Below, one piece after another: positions 16,676 through 26,100 of a stretch of DNA of 64,000 nucleotides (position 1 is the first letter of the stretch; the number at the start of each line of letters is the position of its first letter). Both the position numbers and the translations under genes were made by a program. A model generated the notes under the pieces. That model saw only the letters and a program-made list of their open reading frames with translations. It searched no databases and was not told the DNA's origin. This DNA is from Bacteroidota bacterium (lineage in GTDB: Bacteria; Bacteroidota; Bacteroidia; Bacteroidales; P3), in the NCBI GenBank assembly GCA_017860275.1, contig JAFNAQ010000006.1, forward strand, positions 1 to 64,000, in the 5' to 3' direction.

Positions 16676-16706
16676 TTTGTTTATTCAAAAATATGTCCTA
16701 ATTTTG
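16676..16706 (+). promoter_or_regulatory. serC: Promoter of serC-serA (-33 and -7 boxes)
   Basis: TTTG at 16676-16679 and TAATTTTG at 16699-16706, 19 bp apart, match both parts of the Bacteroidota primary sigma promoter. The predicted leader is about 70 nt; I see no obvious riboswitch in it. Confidence 0.6.
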
Positions 16707-16782
16707 CCAACTAGAGTGTATAGTTATATCTGAAAATTTCGGATTAACGATTAAAAATAAACCCTTTAAAACAAAACACAGA

Positions 16783-17856
16783 ATGAAAAAAGTACATAAC
16801 TTTAACGCAGGTCCATGCGTTTTACCAAAACAAGCTGTAGAATCGGCTATTGAAGCTATCCGTGATTTCGATGGAACAGGAATAGGTTTATTAGAAATCT
16901 CTCACCGTACTCCAGGTTGGGAAAGAGTAATGGCTGAAACAGAACAATTATGGATTGAATTATTAGGTATACCAGCAGGTTACAAGGTATTATTCCTTGG
17001 TGGTGGTGCTTCTACTCAATTCTTTATGGTTGCAGCTAACCTTTTAAACAAAAAAGCAGCTTACCTTCAAACTGGTGTTTGGGCTAAGAAGGCTGTAAAA
17101 GAAGCTAAGATGTTTGGCGAGGTTGAAGTTGTTGCTTCTTCAGAAGACAGAACATATTGCTATATACCTAAAAACTACACTATCCCAACTGATGCTGATT
17201 ATTTCCACATCACTACTAACAACACTATTTATGGAACAGAGATTAAATATGATATGGATTGCCCAATCAATTTAGTTGCTGATATGAGTTCTGATATCAT
17301 GTCTCGTCCAGTTGATGTATCTAAATATGCTTTAATATATGGTGGAGCTCAAAAGAACGTAGGTCCTGCAGGTGTTACTTTCGTAATCGTTAGAGAAGAT
17401 GTTTTAGGAAAGGTTGAACGTCAAATGTCTACAATGGTTGATTACCGTACACATATTCCAGAAAGCTCAATGTTTAACACACCTCCTGTATTCCCAATAT
17501 TCGTTATGCACGAAACATTGAAATGGGTTAAAGAATTAGGTGGATTGGAAGTAATGCACAAAATGAACAATGATAAGGCAGATTTGTTATATAACGAAAT
17601 CGACCGTAACAAGATGTTCGTAGGAACAGCAGATAAAGAAGACCGTTCAATTATGAACATCTGCTTCGTTATGGCTGAAGGATACAAAGACAAAGAAGCT
17701 GATTTCATGGCATTCGCTAAGGAAAGAGGTATGGTTGGTATAAAAGGACACCGCTCTGTTGGTGGATTCCGTGCTTCAACATACAATGCTTGTCCAAAAG
17801 AATCAGTTCAAGCTTTAGTTGATTGTATGCAAGAATTTGAAAAATTAAACGCATAA
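16783..17856 (+). CDS. serC: Phosphoserine aminotransferase
   Basis: 357 residues. SerC converts 3-phosphohydroxypyruvate and glutamate to phosphoserine (serine and pyridoxal-phosphate synthesis). Seen: N-terminal [20 protein letters not shown], the [10 protein letters not shown] phosphate-binding loop, [10 protein letters not shown], and the pyridoxal lysine in [12 protein letters not shown]; the C-terminus has [15 protein letters not shown]. Full-length and intact. The downstream gene, serA, catalyses the preceding step and starts 16 nt after the serC stop, so the pair is a serine operon ending in the terminator at 18816. Codon usage is cleaner (more preferred codons) than in the neighbours, as expected for a highly expressed gene. 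Confidence 0.95.
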   Translation: MKKVHNFNAGPCVLPKQAVESAIEAIRDFDGTGIGLLEISHRTPGWERVMAETEQLWIELLGIPAGYKVLFLGGGASTQFFMVAANLLNKKAAYLQTGVWAKKAVKEAKMFGEVEVVASSEDRTYCYIPKNYTIPTDADYFHITTNNTIYGTEIKYDMDCPINLVADMSSDIMSRPVDVSKYALIYGGAQKNVGPAGVTFVIVREDVLGKVERQMSTMVDYRTHIPESSMFNTPPVFPIFVMHETLKWVKELGGLEVMHKMNNDKADLLYNEIDRNKMFVGTADKEDRSIMNICFVMAEGYKDKEADFMAFAKERGMVGIKGHRSVGGFRASTYNACPKESVQALVDCMQEFEKLNA

Positions 17857-17872
17857 CCTAAAACTTAAAGAC

Positions 17873-18793
17873 ATGGCAAAAGTATTAGTAGCAACCGACA
17901 AGCCATTTGCTAAGGCAGCGGTTGACGGAATAAAGACAATTGTTGATGGAGCTGGTTTTGAATTAGCTTTATTAGAAAAATATACCGACGTTAATGATTT
18001 CTATGCAGCAGTTGCTGATGTAGATGCTTTAATTGTTCGTTCAGATAAGGTTACAAAGGAAGTTATTGAAGCAGCAAAGAATCTAAAAATTGTTGTAAGA
18101 GCAGGAGCTGGTTATGACAATTTAGATCTTGAGGCTTGCACTGCAAAGAATATCGTTGCAATGAATACTCCTGGTCAAAATTCAAATGCTGTTGCAGAAC
18201 TTGCAATAGGTATGATGATATTTATGGCTAGAAATGCTTTCAACCCTGGAACAGGTTCTGAACTTAAAGGAAAGAAATTAGGTATCCACGCTTACGGAAA
18301 CGTAGGACGTATGGTAGCTAATATCGCTAAGGGATTCGGAATGGAAGTATATGCTTTCGACCCATTCGTTACAGAAGAACAAATGGAAAAAGAAGGAATA
18401 CATTTCTGTAGAACAGCAGAGGATTTATATTCTACTTGCGCTTATGTTTCACTTCATATCCCTGCAACAGAAAAAACTAAGAACTCTATCAACTATGACC
18501 TATTATCAAAGATGCCTAAGGGTGGTTGTTTAATCAACACTGCTCGTAAAGAGGTTATCAATGAAGCAGAGTTGGTAAAGGTTTTAGAAGAAAGAACAGA
18601 CCTTAAATATGCAACAGATATTGCAGCTTCTAACCAAGCAGAACTTAATGAGAAATTCTGCACAAGAGTTTTTGCAACATCTAAGAAGATGGGAGCAGAA
18701 ACAGCTGAGGCTAACATTAACGCAGGTCTAGCAGCAGCAAAACAAATTGTATCATTCTTAAACGACGGAGTAACCAAATTCAAGGTTAACTAA
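17873..18793 (+). CDS. serA: D-3-phosphoglycerate dehydrogenase, short form with altered active site
   Basis: 306 residues, without the ACT domain of E. coli SerA, so serine feedback through that domain is not expected. Seen: the NAD-binding loop GIHAYGNVGRM and the substrate/active-site region LINTARKEVINEAEL with the conserved arginine. Unusual: where the family normally has DVF..EP and TPH.G.ST, this protein has TDIAASNQ and TSKKMGAET, so the canonical catalytic Glu and His are replaced (apparently by Asn and Lys). I recall the same KKMGA stretch in other Bacteroidales SerA, so it is probably a lineage trait of a working enzyme rather than decay; the serC neighbour supports the pathway assignment. 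Confidence 0.85.
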   Translation: MAKVLVATDKPFAKAAVDGIKTIVDGAGFELALLEKYTDVNDFYAAVADVDALIVRSDKVTKEVIEAAKNLKIVVRAGAGYDNLDLEACTAKNIVAMNTPGQNSNAVAELAIGMMIFMARNAFNPGTGSELKGKKLGIHAYGNVGRMVANIAKGFGMEVYAFDPFVTEEQMEKEGIHFCRTAEDLYSTCAYVSLHIPATEKTKNSINYDLLSKMPKGGCLINTARKEVINEAELVKVLEERTDLKYATDIAASNQAELNEKFCTRVFATSKKMGAETAEANINAGLAAAKQIVSFLNDGVTKFKVN

Positions 18794-18815
18794 TTGGTTT
18801 ATTTGATTAATACCT

Positions 18816-18847
18816 AGGGGCAAATATATATTTGCCCCTTTTTTTAT
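18816..18847 (+). terminator. Terminator of the serC-serA operon
   Basis: AGGGGCAAAT (18816-18825) and ATTTGCCCCT (18830-18839) form a perfect 10-bp stem with a 4-nt loop, followed by a run of T. A textbook intrinsic terminator of the same hairpin family as those at 468, 10075 and 48874. Confidence 0.85.
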
Positions 18848-18979
18848 TCAAAAAATCCATAAATAATTCAATTATTTTCAGTATATTTGCATTACAAGTT
18901 CATTGTACGTGCGCCGCTTGCCTACGCCCAACAAACAACAAAAACAATCCCAAAAAAATTAGATGCACATCTTAATAAA

Positions 18980-19020
18980 TTATGGTAGGTACCCTAGCAC
19001 GCCTAGGGTACCTACCATAA
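18980..19020. repeat. Perfect 18-bp inverted repeat, 5-nt loop
   Basis: TTATGGTAGGTACCCTAG (18980-18997) is the exact reverse complement of 19003-19020, separated by CACGC. A degenerate extra copy of the right arm (CTAGGGTAGCTACCA) follows at about 19026-19040. There is no T run, so it is not a simple terminator; a protein-binding palindrome or an end of a small non-autonomous element are options. Confidence 0.8.
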
Positions 19021-19250
19021 CACCACTAGGGTAGCTACCACAGCAATAATTAATCCTTATAAAAATACTTCAAAACAAGGATTCCCCACAACAACACAAG
19101 GATTCAGGAGACAGAAACGAAGAAAAAAAGTTTTATATCATTATCCTTGACAAAAGGTCTAAAATATATTATCTTTGCAATCAAGAAAGTAAAAGCCAAG
19201 TCGTTTGGCTCAAAATCTAAGATTTAACCTAGAATTTTCTAATAAAAAAA

Positions 19251-19306
19251 GATGCACATCTTTCACACCAAAAGATGTGCATCTTTTATGTCATTAGATG
19301 TGCATC
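19251..19306 (+). repeat. Three GATGYRCATC sites at 23-bp spacing (copy 3)
   Basis: Sites at 19251-19260 (GATGCACATC), 19274-19283 and 19297-19306 (both GATGTGCATC), with 13-bp spacers. The first site begins 74 nt after the promoter box ending at 19177. The spacing is identical in copies 1 and 2. Confidence 0.85.
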
Positions 19307-19581
19307 TTTCGCACATGAAAACAGCGTTTAAAAAGTTTTAATCAGTTATTAGAAATAATTTAAACGCCATTTAAAAAGATTAAATCAGGCATTAGAATTT
19401 CCGCAATCAAGGACATAATATTTTGTATAGCCTTTTGATGAAAATTAAATGCCCTTTCCCTAGAATTTTCTCTAAGAAAAATAAATTTATCTCTCGGATA
19501 ATTTCAAAGATATGGAGTATAAATTAGAAAAGAAGGTGCAATATTTCCCATAAAATAATTTGCAGAACAAAAAAATATTTC

Positions 19582-19589
19582 TACATTTG
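19582..19589 (+). promoter_or_regulatory. Promoter box of the candidate structured RNA
   Basis: TACATTTG fits TAnnTTTG exactly. The predicted start site (about 19595) falls at the first base pairs of the hairpin at 19593-19630. Confidence 0.55.
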
Positions 19590-19592
19590 CAA

Positions 19593-19858
19593 TTATTCTA
19601 ACACTTCAAAGCGTTGAAGAATTAGAATAACATTTAGAAAGCGTATTAGTATCTTCTAGAAACAAATGTGGAAATTTGCAACAAAGTAGAAGATAAATAT
19701 AGTACTGCTTGCGCTAGTGTTATTACTCTGCCCTAAAGCTAAGGCGATGGGGCAGTTTATATAAACTATTGGCGTGGGTTTTATTATTTTATCTTACTTT
19801 GTAGGCCTCCACAGCCTGTTTCTAGGATAATCTTAATAAATTCCCACGCTTTTTTATT
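19593..19858 (+). ncRNA. Candidate structured RNA or attenuator leader, about 265 nt
   Basis: Seen in order: hairpin 1, TTATTCTAA (19593-19601) with TTAGAATAA (19622-19630), inner stem CTTCAA/TTGAAG; hairpin 2, TATCTTCTA (19649-19657) with TAGAAGATA (19687-19695), inner CAAAT/ATTTG; hairpin 3, CTGCCC (19728-19733) with GGGCAG (19750-19755); small hairpin AGTTTATATAAACT; then a long closing stem GCGTGGG (19772-19778) with CCCACGC (19843-19849), extended by TTTATTA/TAATAAA and followed by a T run, i.e. an intrinsic terminator. It has its own promoter box and ends 48 nt before the LamG gene ATG. No promoter box is visible after the terminator, so it may be a cis attenuator; an independent small RNA is the alternative. 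I do not recognise the family. Confidence 0.6.
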
Positions 19859-19906
19859 TAAAAATATTCCATTTTGGGGGTTTGGAAAAACAAAAAATAA
19901 TAATCA

Positions 19907-21418
19907 ATGAGAAAACATTCTTTTTTAATTGTATTTGCAATATTAATATTTGCCAATACATCAATTGCACAACTCCCACAGAATGTTCCTACAAATGGTT
20001 TAGTAGGATGGTGGGGATTTAATGGAAATGCCAACGATGGAAGTACCAATGGAAACAACGGTATTGTAAATGGAACAACATTAACTACAGATAGAAACGG
20101 TATGGCGAATAGCGCATATTATTTTAATGGGAACAGTAATATTACCATTGCACATAATAGTGGCTTTCTTTGTTCTAACTATAGCCTTTGTTTTTGGGCT
20201 AAATATAATACAAACTCAATTGATAATAATGGAGGTCAATTACCTGGATTGATAGGGAAAGGTGGGCAGACTACAAATGGGAAAGTGATAATATACGAAA
20301 GTCTTGGTGTTATTAATACTCAAAATGATTATTCAAGTGGGACAGTCGGCGTGGCATCAACTTCAATACCATATAATGATAATAATTGGCATTTTTTTGT
20401 TTTTACATATCAAAGTGGTGACACAATAAAAGCGTTTGTAGATGGTGTTTATAATGCGTCAGTAAATATTAATTCAACATTTGTATTCAATAATGTATCC
20501 CCATTGAAGTTTGGTAGAGTTGATGATTATTATTTTAAATCTTATACAGGATATTTGGATGATGTTGGTTTTTGGAATCGTTCTTTAACACAGCAAGAAG
20601 TTTTAAACTTGTATAATGGATGTACTTTGGCAACACCAATAATTAATCCTTTATCATCAACAAGTTTTTGTCAAGGAGGTAGTGTTCAATTGATGTCAAG
20701 TGAGCAAAATAGCTCTTATTCTTATAGTTGGTATTTGAATAACAATATAATAAATGGAGCAAACCAAACAGTTTATACTGCAAATACAGCAGGAAATTAC
20801 ACATTAAAGGTAGATGCAGCTAGTTGTTCAAAGATGTCTAATCCTGTAACAGTTTCGGTAAATAGTCTTCCAAGTGTTTCAGTTTATGTTTCTCCTTTTA
20901 TAAATATCCAAAATTCACAAGTAAATATAATAGGTAATCCTTCAGGAGGAATAGCTTATGGTAATGGTGTCACAGGTATGCTTTTAAATCCTGAGACTGC
21001 TGGTCTGGGGAATAAAAGCATTTTATATACTTATGTTGATGCTAATGGTTGTAGTGCGACAGCTACGGCATCAACAATAATTTATGATACAATAAAGTGT
21101 TATGTATCTGTTGATGATACATTAATAATAAATACAAATGTTGGTTTTCAAGGAAATGCAAATATAACTAATCAAATAAAAATATATCCAAATCCAGCCA
21201 AAACAAACATTATAATAGATAATGGAAATTATAATTATATGAACGGTTATTCTATTCAAATATATAATACGGCAGGACAAATGGTTTATAATCAACCAAT
21301 AAATCAACAATTATTTAATATCAATATTTCTACATTGACAGGTAAAGGGCTTTATTATCTAAAAATTATAGATTCAACAAATACAATAATTGAAACTAAA
21401 AAGATTGTAGTGCAGTAA
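19907..21418 (+). CDS. LamG-domain secreted protein with T9SS sorting domain
   Basis: 503 residues. Seen: signal peptide (about 1-21, ending SIAQ); a concanavalin-like LamG domain (about 30-235) opening with NGLVGWWGFNGNANDGS and ending LDDVGFWNRSLTQQEVLNLYNG; an Ig-like stretch (about 245-330, CQGGSVQLMSS... ANTAGNYTLKVDAASC); a further domain (about 330-385); and a T9SS type A sorting domain (about 425-503: KIYPNPAKTN, IQIYNTAGQMV, GLYYLKI, KKIVVQ). It should be exported by Sec, then across the outer membrane by the type IX system, and probably binds carbohydrate or other cell-surface ligands. The preceding structured region (19593-19858) may control it; a strong terminator follows (21440). 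Confidence 0.85.
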   Translation: MRKHSFLIVFAILIFANTSIAQLPQNVPTNGLVGWWGFNGNANDGSTNGNNGIVNGTTLTTDRNGMANSAYYFNGNSNITIAHNSGFLCSNYSLCFWAKYNTNSIDNNGGQLPGLIGKGGQTTNGKVIIYESLGVINTQNDYSSGTVGVASTSIPYNDNNWHFFVFTYQSGDTIKAFVDGVYNASVNINSTFVFNNVSPLKFGRVDDYYFKSYTGYLDDVGFWNRSLTQQEVLNLYNGCTLATPIINPLSSTSFCQGGSVQLMSSEQNSSYSYSWYLNNNIINGANQTVYTANTAGNYTLKVDAASCSKMSNPVTVSVNSLPSVSVYVSPFINIQNSQVNIIGNPSGGIAYGNGVTGMLLNPETAGLGNKSILYTYVDANGCSATATASTIIYDTIKCYVSVDDTLIINTNVGFQGNANITNQIKIYPNPAKTNIIIDNGNYNYMNGYSIQIYNTAGQMVYNQPINQQLFNINISTLTGKGLYYLKIIDSTNTIIETKKIVVQ

Positions 21419-21439
21419 AATGTAATTTAAAGAGTAGTT

Positions 21440-21476
21440 AAGTAAGCAAGGAAAAACTTTCTTGCTTACTTTTTTA
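21440..21476 (+). terminator. Terminator of the LamG gene
   Basis: AAGTAAGCAAG (21440-21450) and CTTGCTTACTT (21461-21471) form a perfect 11-bp stem with a 10-nt loop and a T run. Confidence 0.85.
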
Positions 21477-21493
21477 GTAACAAAGAATAAAAT

Positions 21494-22840
21494 ATGGGGA
21501 AAATGAGAAATTATATAGGGAACTTATTTGAAATTGAAACAAAGGATGAAAATTCAAAAATATTATTATTTGATGGTTATTTAGGGAGTAGACAAGATTT
21601 ACTTGATAATAATGAACAAGATGAGCTTAATAATAAAGGTATTGAAACAGGTTTTCTGAAAATAGATATTGAAAATAATCAAATTGAGAAATTATTTGGA
21701 GTTGCACCTGATAATGAACAAGAATTAATTGATAAATGGTTTGAAATTATATTAAGTAGTAATAGTGAAGACCCTTTAATCTGTATGATGTTTACTGATC
21801 TAGGAAATGAATTAGGAACGTTATCACATATTGCTAGTTTTTCAATAATTGGCACTGGATCAGATGACGATAAATTGTTAGAACATATAAATTCACTCCT
21901 TGATTTAACGGATATATATAATAATACTAGTAAAAAAATAAAAAGTACAATTAGAAGCTTTAAAGAAAAAATTAAAGGAATAGATTCGAAAAATATTAAT
22001 GTTATTAGTTATAATGTTGGTCAAGGTAATGCAATAGGCATTTTCCATGGAAAAACTCCTCTTTTTTATTTTGATTTAGGCGGTGGAGCATATTGGAATA
22101 AGAAAACATATAGAGATGTTATAAGTTTCCCTATAGATAATAATCCATTTATTATTCTTTCACATTGGGATTTTGATCATTATGAATCGTTAAGATCTAA
22201 AATTGAACATTATAATGAATGTACAATAATTGCACCACTTCAGAAAATCACACCAAGTGCGAAAAAACTTGCCGATAAATTAAAAAACTTAATCCTAATT
22301 GATCAAGAATTTAATAATGGAATAAACTGTGGCTTTTTTGAAATTTTTAGATGTTCAGGATGGACAAAAAACGATACAGGAATTGGAATTTCTATTGATT
22401 TAAAAAAGGAAAATGATATTTCAAAAATACTTTTACCAGGTGATGCACAGTATTGTTTTATAGAAAAGAAATATAAAACTAATATAGATGCAATTTGCGT
22501 TTCTCATCATGGAGGAAAAATTTGTAATGAAGAAAATTTCCCAATTTCTACCGAAAAAGATAAGGGATTTTGTGTTTATAGTTATGGTAAAGGTAATGTT
22601 TATGGTCACCCATTAAATGAATCCAAAGAAACACATAAAGAAAAAGGATGGGGTAATAATAGTGAGAGTGAAAGTGAAGATGAATTCAATTCTAAAGATG
22701 GATTTGCTTATGATACAACTTTAGGTGATGTAATGTATCGTAAATATAATCCTCTTTTAAAGTGTAGATATGAAGATTTTTGTAGATCAAAAGAATGGAA
22801 TGCAAAAATAGATAAACTATTAAAATGTACTGATGAATAA
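21494..22840 (+). CDS. MBL-fold metallohydrolase (ComEC-like) with novel N-terminal domain
   Basis: 448 residues, no signal peptide, so cytoplasmic. Residues about 1-165 are an acidic region I do not recognise (LLFDGYLGSRQDLLDNN...). Residues about 168-420 carry a metallo-beta-lactamase fold resembling the hydrolase part of ComEC: SYNVGQGNA, the metal motif HWDFDH (His224, Asp226, Asp228, His229), LPGDAQY (Asp317) and SHHGG (337-341). All main metal ligands are present, so it should be an active hydrolase, perhaps a nuclease or phosphodiesterase. A highly acidic Ser/Glu stretch (SESESEDE) precedes the C-terminus. It stands alone between two terminators. Standalone proteins of this type occur in bacterial conflict systems, but no partner gene is visible. 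Confidence 0.75.
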   Translation: MGKMRNYIGNLFEIETKDENSKILLFDGYLGSRQDLLDNNEQDELNNKGIETGFLKIDIENNQIEKLFGVAPDNEQELIDKWFEIILSSNSEDPLICMMFTDLGNELGTLSHIASFSIIGTGSDDDKLLEHINSLLDLTDIYNNTSKKIKSTIRSFKEKIKGIDSKNINVISYNVGQGNAIGIFHGKTPLFYFDLGGGAYWNKKTYRDVISFPIDNNPFIILSHWDFDHYESLRSKIEHYNECTIIAPLQKITPSAKKLADKLKNLILIDQEFNNGINCGFFEIFRCSGWTKNDTGIGISIDLKKENDISKILLPGDAQYCFIEKKYKTNIDAICVSHHGGKICNEENFPISTEKDKGFCVYSYGKGNVYGHPLNESKETHKEKGWGNNSESESEDEFNSKDGFAYDTTLGDVMYRKYNPLLKCRYEDFCRSKEWNAKIDKLLKCTDE

Positions 22841-22939
22841 TTATACTAAGAGTTTATAATTATTGACACTGTATAATATTGTTTGTAATAATTTAGTAAT
22901 TAAATTTGAATACCGTACAATATTTTGTGTAAATGAGAA

Positions 22940-22969
22940 AGTACGGGGCTTCGGCTTCGTGCTTTTTTT
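22940..22969 (+). terminator. Terminator after the MBL-fold gene
   Basis: AGTACGGGGC (22940-22949), loop TTCG, GCTTCGTGCT (22954-22963) form a 10-bp stem with G-T pairs and an extra-stable TTCG loop, followed by T6. It lies about 100 nt after the stop codon. Confidence 0.8.
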
Positions 22970-23066
22970 ATTCCGTGAAGATTAGCCAGTTGGTTTGGTT
23001 TTTAGTGTTGTAGGTTAGTTTTTCTATTTGGATATAGGGGGGCTCTTCACTTATATAGCATTGGAT
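22968..23066 (-). pseudogene. Remnant: 3' end of an NAGPA-like gene
   Basis: Positions 22968-23038 match 26540-26610 (the 3' end of the intact gene at 26540) with about 7 differences in 71 bp, in the same orientation. Translated, the remnant ends TKNQTNWLIFTE-stop, identical to the last 12 residues of the intact protein, and upstream ISEEPPYIQIEKLTYN aligns with RTEENSYTQIGKLTSS. The frame closes at a TAA just above 23066. It is therefore the broken C-terminal end of a paralogue, or a duplicated 3' end left by an insertion, with the TPR gene between the two copies. Confidence 0.8.
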
Positions 23067-23108
23067 TTATGTTTTTATTCTAGGAATAAGGAAGTTTTCT
23101 TATAAACA

Positions 23109-23144
23109 AGAAATGGAGTCAATACAACTCCATTTCTTTTTTTA
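23109..23144. terminator. Hairpin after the TPR gene
   Basis: AGAAATGGAGT (23109-23119) and ACTCCATTTCT (23127-23137) form a perfect 11-bp stem. The T run lies on the + side, the weaker A/T-rich side serves the minus-strand TPR gene, so it may act in both directions. Confidence 0.6.
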
Positions 23145-23156
23145 TTCTATTTTTGG

Positions 23157-26100
23157 TTAGCTTTTCTTTTCTAGCTCTTTCTTTGTTGAATCTCTAAGCT
23201 TTATTAGTTTTTCAAGGTCAGAAGAATCTAATTTTGACTCTTGTATTACTGTGATTAAATCATTAAGTAGATAATAGTAGGCTTTTTGGACTTCAAGTTT
23301 ATTTTGATTATCCATGTTATTGTATACTTCTAAAGATTCTCTATATAGTTTTTCAGCCTCTTTTGCTCTGTCAAGGTTTGCTTGGTAAAGGTCACCAAGA
23401 GCGTAAATTGTTCTAAAATAAGGGACTTCTCCTTCGCCTTTTTTTGTGGTGAAGAGTTTTTCGTAGTATTTCTTGGCTGCAAGATAGCTTTCTTCGGAAG
23501 AAATAAATAGTTCCAATTCTCTGTTTAAGTCTCCAATTACTCTATTTGTGTAACCAAGTTCGTCAAGCATCTCGTCGCCTTGTTCTGCATACATATATTC
23601 TCTTATTCTTAGGGATTCTTTAAATGCATCCTTTGCATTTCTTAAGCTTTCTAAGTCTTCTTCATCATTTCTATCATAATAATATGCTAATCCCGCCTTG
23701 TTAGCTATTGCCTCTTTCAAGTCAATATTATTTACAGAATCCTCAAGCATCAAAACATTGTTAAGGCTGTTTGCCTCGGTGAAAGAATTTATTGCCTCAT
23801 TATATATTTCCTTATCCATTAGATTGCATCCTTGATAGTATAATGCAACGATTAATCCTCTTCTGAATTCTTTTGGCTCAAACTTGTTGATAAAACGATA
23901 TATATCAACTACTTCTGTATGCTCTTTCTCAGATAAATCGTATTTGCTCATGTTATTGTGAAGCTTAGCCAGTTCAAGATATTCCTTTACGTAAGGAACT
24001 ATATAATTATTTGTATCTAATCTTGTGAAGTCCTTTAGGATTTCTACCTTTTTTATATAGGTTTGTTCGTATAAATTCCAATCCTTAGTTTCTTCTGCTA
24101 TCTGTTTTAAGTAGTTTAGAGCGGTTAGGTAATTTTCATTTGTAAATCCTTTAATAACCTTTGAGTAGTTTTTAACAGCTTCTATTAATAAGTCTTTAGC
24201 CTTTTTCTGATTTTCAATGCCATAATTACAAAGAGCAAGTTCTACTTGTATGTTTGCAACATTATAAAATTTCTCAGCATTCTTCTTTGCTTTAGAGGAT
24301 AAGATTTTTAATACCTTGTTATAATTATCAATTGCTTTGTCGAATTGTTTGATGTGACGTTGAGTATATCCAGTAGAATAAAGAGCATTTAGATAATCGC
24401 TTTCAGCCTCGGCTTTGTAATTTTTCTCAATTGTATTATACCAATTTATTGTTTCTTGATATGTATTCAATGCAAGTTCATCTTTGTCTTGTTTGAAATA
24501 AGCATTAGCTAGTTTGTTGTTAGCTTCTCCAAATCCAGCTTTGTATTCGTTATATCCCTTAGCCAGCATAAGTTTTAATGCATCAATTGATATTGCATAG
24601 TATTTTTCAGTTTCTGAGATGTTTTGGAAATTTGAAAGGTAATTTCCATAGCGGTATGTGTAAGTTGCTAGATTTTTTAGATAGTATAATGAGTCAAATA
24701 TTATGTTTTCTTGACAAAGGCTTATAACATTATTCATTGTTTGTGTAAAGTATGATGAGTCCTCGGAATAGGCGCAATATGATATTTTTAAGTCAGAAAA
24801 TGCAAAGTAATAATGATTATATACAATTGGTTCCTTGGTGTTTAGTATTGAGAAATCATTTTCAAAAGAATCGATAGTACTCTTTAATTCAGAAAGATCA
24901 GGAGTCTCTTTTTTGTCTATCTGAGCTTTTACTTTTTCGTCGATACCATAAAGAATATTTAATCTTGTTCTGCATACTCTGGAGTTAAAGAATAAAGGGT
25001 ATTCAACGGCTAGAGCTTTCTCTGCTTTTACTATATTGTTCAGACCTTCAAAGTCGAATTTCTTATCATCAACATCGTGAAGAAGAAGTTGTTTTTTAGA
25101 TAATATATATTCAATATTAAAAGCCTCTGGAGATAATTTGTAAGCTTCGTTAATGCAGTTGTAGTAATTCTTGTCTTCTTTTATTTGATTGTCTAGTTGT
25201 TCTAATTGACTGTATAGTTCTGCTAAATCTTTATGAATATCAGCTTTGTTAGCAAAATAACTAATACTATCGGTTAGCACTGTTTTGTTGAATGCTTCAA
25301 GTGCAAGCTTACGGTATTCAATAGCCTTATTAATATTATTTGTACTTCTATATAGGTTTGATAAGCTAACGTAAGCGTCAGATAGTAGGTCTTGGTAGAA
25401 ATCGTTATCTGAAATGTTTAGCTTAATATAGCTATCTATTACCTCTTTGTATGTTTTCTCTGACTTTTTGAGATTGTTTTGGTTAAAGTAAATGGAAGCT
25501 AAAATATTATTCAATCTTGTAATGATTCTTTGGTCAGTGTTTTCTTTTATTGAAGATTTTGTCAAGTTTATAGCACTATCCATTTGGTTGATTGATGATA
25601 GATAATATATGTAGTTTCTTATAGCGTAATCTTTTGCGAAATTATTTGAAATAAGTGTCTCGTAATATGGCTTTAGTTCGTTTAGTTTTGGATATGTATT
25701 ATATATATCTACGCAATTAAGATATAATATTACTGCCCTGAGTAATTCCTTCTTTTTTTCAGAGTCGTTCTCTTTTTCTATCTTATTGAGTAAGTCTGCA
25801 TCCTCAAAAGTTTTTACACATTGATCTAAATCTCCTTCTAATAGGTATTTGAATGAATTGTTGGAAATTTCTCCATTTTCGCAATTGTAGTTGTTCGATA
25901 CATTATTGGAAATGTTTCTTATCCTATTTGTGACATTTAGTAAATTAAAGTCCATATAGTTTAGGTATGATTGATACCACTGCGGTCTGTATTTTAGAGA
26001 GTCGGTGTATTCGCTTAGTCCTATTGAGTAATCGGAGTGTGTTTTTTTTAATATAGCATTGAATATCTTATTTACTCTTTCGTTATGCTCTTTTGTTACT

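Larger units (their letters stand above)
18847..19590 (+). promoter_or_regulatory. Leader module, copy 3 (expanded), with internal hairpin
   Basis: This stretch has no gene. It holds a promoter box TATATTTG (18882-18889), a segment resembling the GC-rich part of copy 1 (CGCCGCTTGCCT), one GATGCACATC site (18962-18971), an 18-bp perfect palindrome (18980-19020), a second promoter box TATCTTTG (19170-19177), a hairpin AGCCAA/TTGGCT (about 19196-19211), the full three-site array (19251-19306) and two diverged copies of the conserved tail (about 19325-19415). AGATGCACATCTT occurs at both 18961 and 19250, so the roughly 290 bp in between may be an insertion or tandem expansion of the module. Confidence 0.6.

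Noticed and set aside
19593-19858. tmRNA, SRP RNA or RNase P RNA as identity of the structured region
   Set aside because: No tag-peptide ORF or CCA-type tRNA-like end, no SRP GGAA/GCAG tetraloop arrangement, and none of the conserved RNase P core strings are visible.
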